DNA of 6,710 nt from JBDUDR01 sp040002845 (GTDB lineage Bacteria; Actinomycetota; Actinomycetes; Propionibacteriales; Nocardioidaceae): assembly GCA_040002845.1 (NCBI GenBank), contig JBDUDR010000150.1, forward strand, positions 1-6,710. The letters are read 5' to 3'. The notes under the pieces are model-generated. The model did no database searches. It was not told the origin of the DNA and saw only the letters and a program-made list of their open reading frames with translations. Both the position numbers and the translations under genes were made by a program. This document shows positions 6,611 through 6,710 of the stretch, in pieces; the stretch's first letter is position 1; each line of letters starts with the position of its first letter.

Positions 6611-6630
6611 GCTCGGTCGACGGACCGAGC
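6611..6630. repeat. 20-base inverted repeat (8-base arms, 4-base loop) upstream of the sigma gene
   Basis: GCTCGGTC and GACCGAGC are perfect reverse complements around four bases. On the minus strand the repeat ends one base before the purine-rich ribosome binding site. It could be a leader hairpin affecting sigma translation, or an operator. A weak -10-like TACGAT (6645-6640 on the minus strand) sits just upstream without a clear -35, so the promoter itself is not assigned. I see no gene in 6596-6710. Confidence 0.6.
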
Positions 6631-6710
6631 GAGGCGGCCATCGTATGCCCGAGTTAGCCCACACGTCGCCGGATTGCCACACCAGCAGCAACTCCGCCGG
6701 TCGCCGCGCC

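Noticed and set aside
6596..6691. Upstream ATG at 6691 for the sigma factor (300 residues)
   Set aside because: It has no clear ribosome binding site and would place the hairpin and the very strong GGGGAGGGAGGG inside the coding region. The start at 6595 explains both better.

Overview
The window is high-G+C DNA, mostly about 60-70 % G+C. It carries a sigma factor / membrane anti-sigma pair of the BldN/RsbN type, which points to an actinomycete (class Actinomycetes). The sequence does not fix the genus. Two convergent gene groups fill the window.

Positions 1-4537, plus strand: a Type I restriction-modification operon in the order hsdM-hsdS-hsdR. Only the last 51 codons of hsdM are inside the window. 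hsdS overlaps hsdM by 8 bases, and hsdR starts at the base after the hsdS stop codon. The three products would form one complex: HsdM methylates, HsdS chooses the target through two recognition domains, and HsdR translocates and cuts unmethylated DNA. hsdS and hsdR are full length, with their expected conserved regions and motifs. No frameshift or stop interrupts them.

Positions 4552-6595, minus strand: a sigma factor gene (start 6595, stop 5789) followed 103 bases downstream by a gene for a one-pass membrane protein with a DUF5667-type domain. Together they resemble developmental sigma factor BldN and its anti-sigma factor RsbN. The sigma factor has a long N-terminal extension before region 2, as proBldN does. 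A well-spaced ECF-type promoter (GTAACC-16-CGTTGG) lies in the gap before the anti-sigma gene, so the sigma factor may drive its own inhibitor. That gap also holds a 14-base perfect palindrome over the sigma stop codon. A 20-base hairpin abuts the sigma ribosome binding site.

The two groups meet tail to tail with 14 bases between stop codons and no visible terminator. I see no mobile element, tRNA, rRNA, CRISPR array or integrase. The known systems explain nearly all the DNA. The least explained parts are the regulatory structures around the sigma/anti-sigma genes and the external CxxC motif of the anti-sigma protein.
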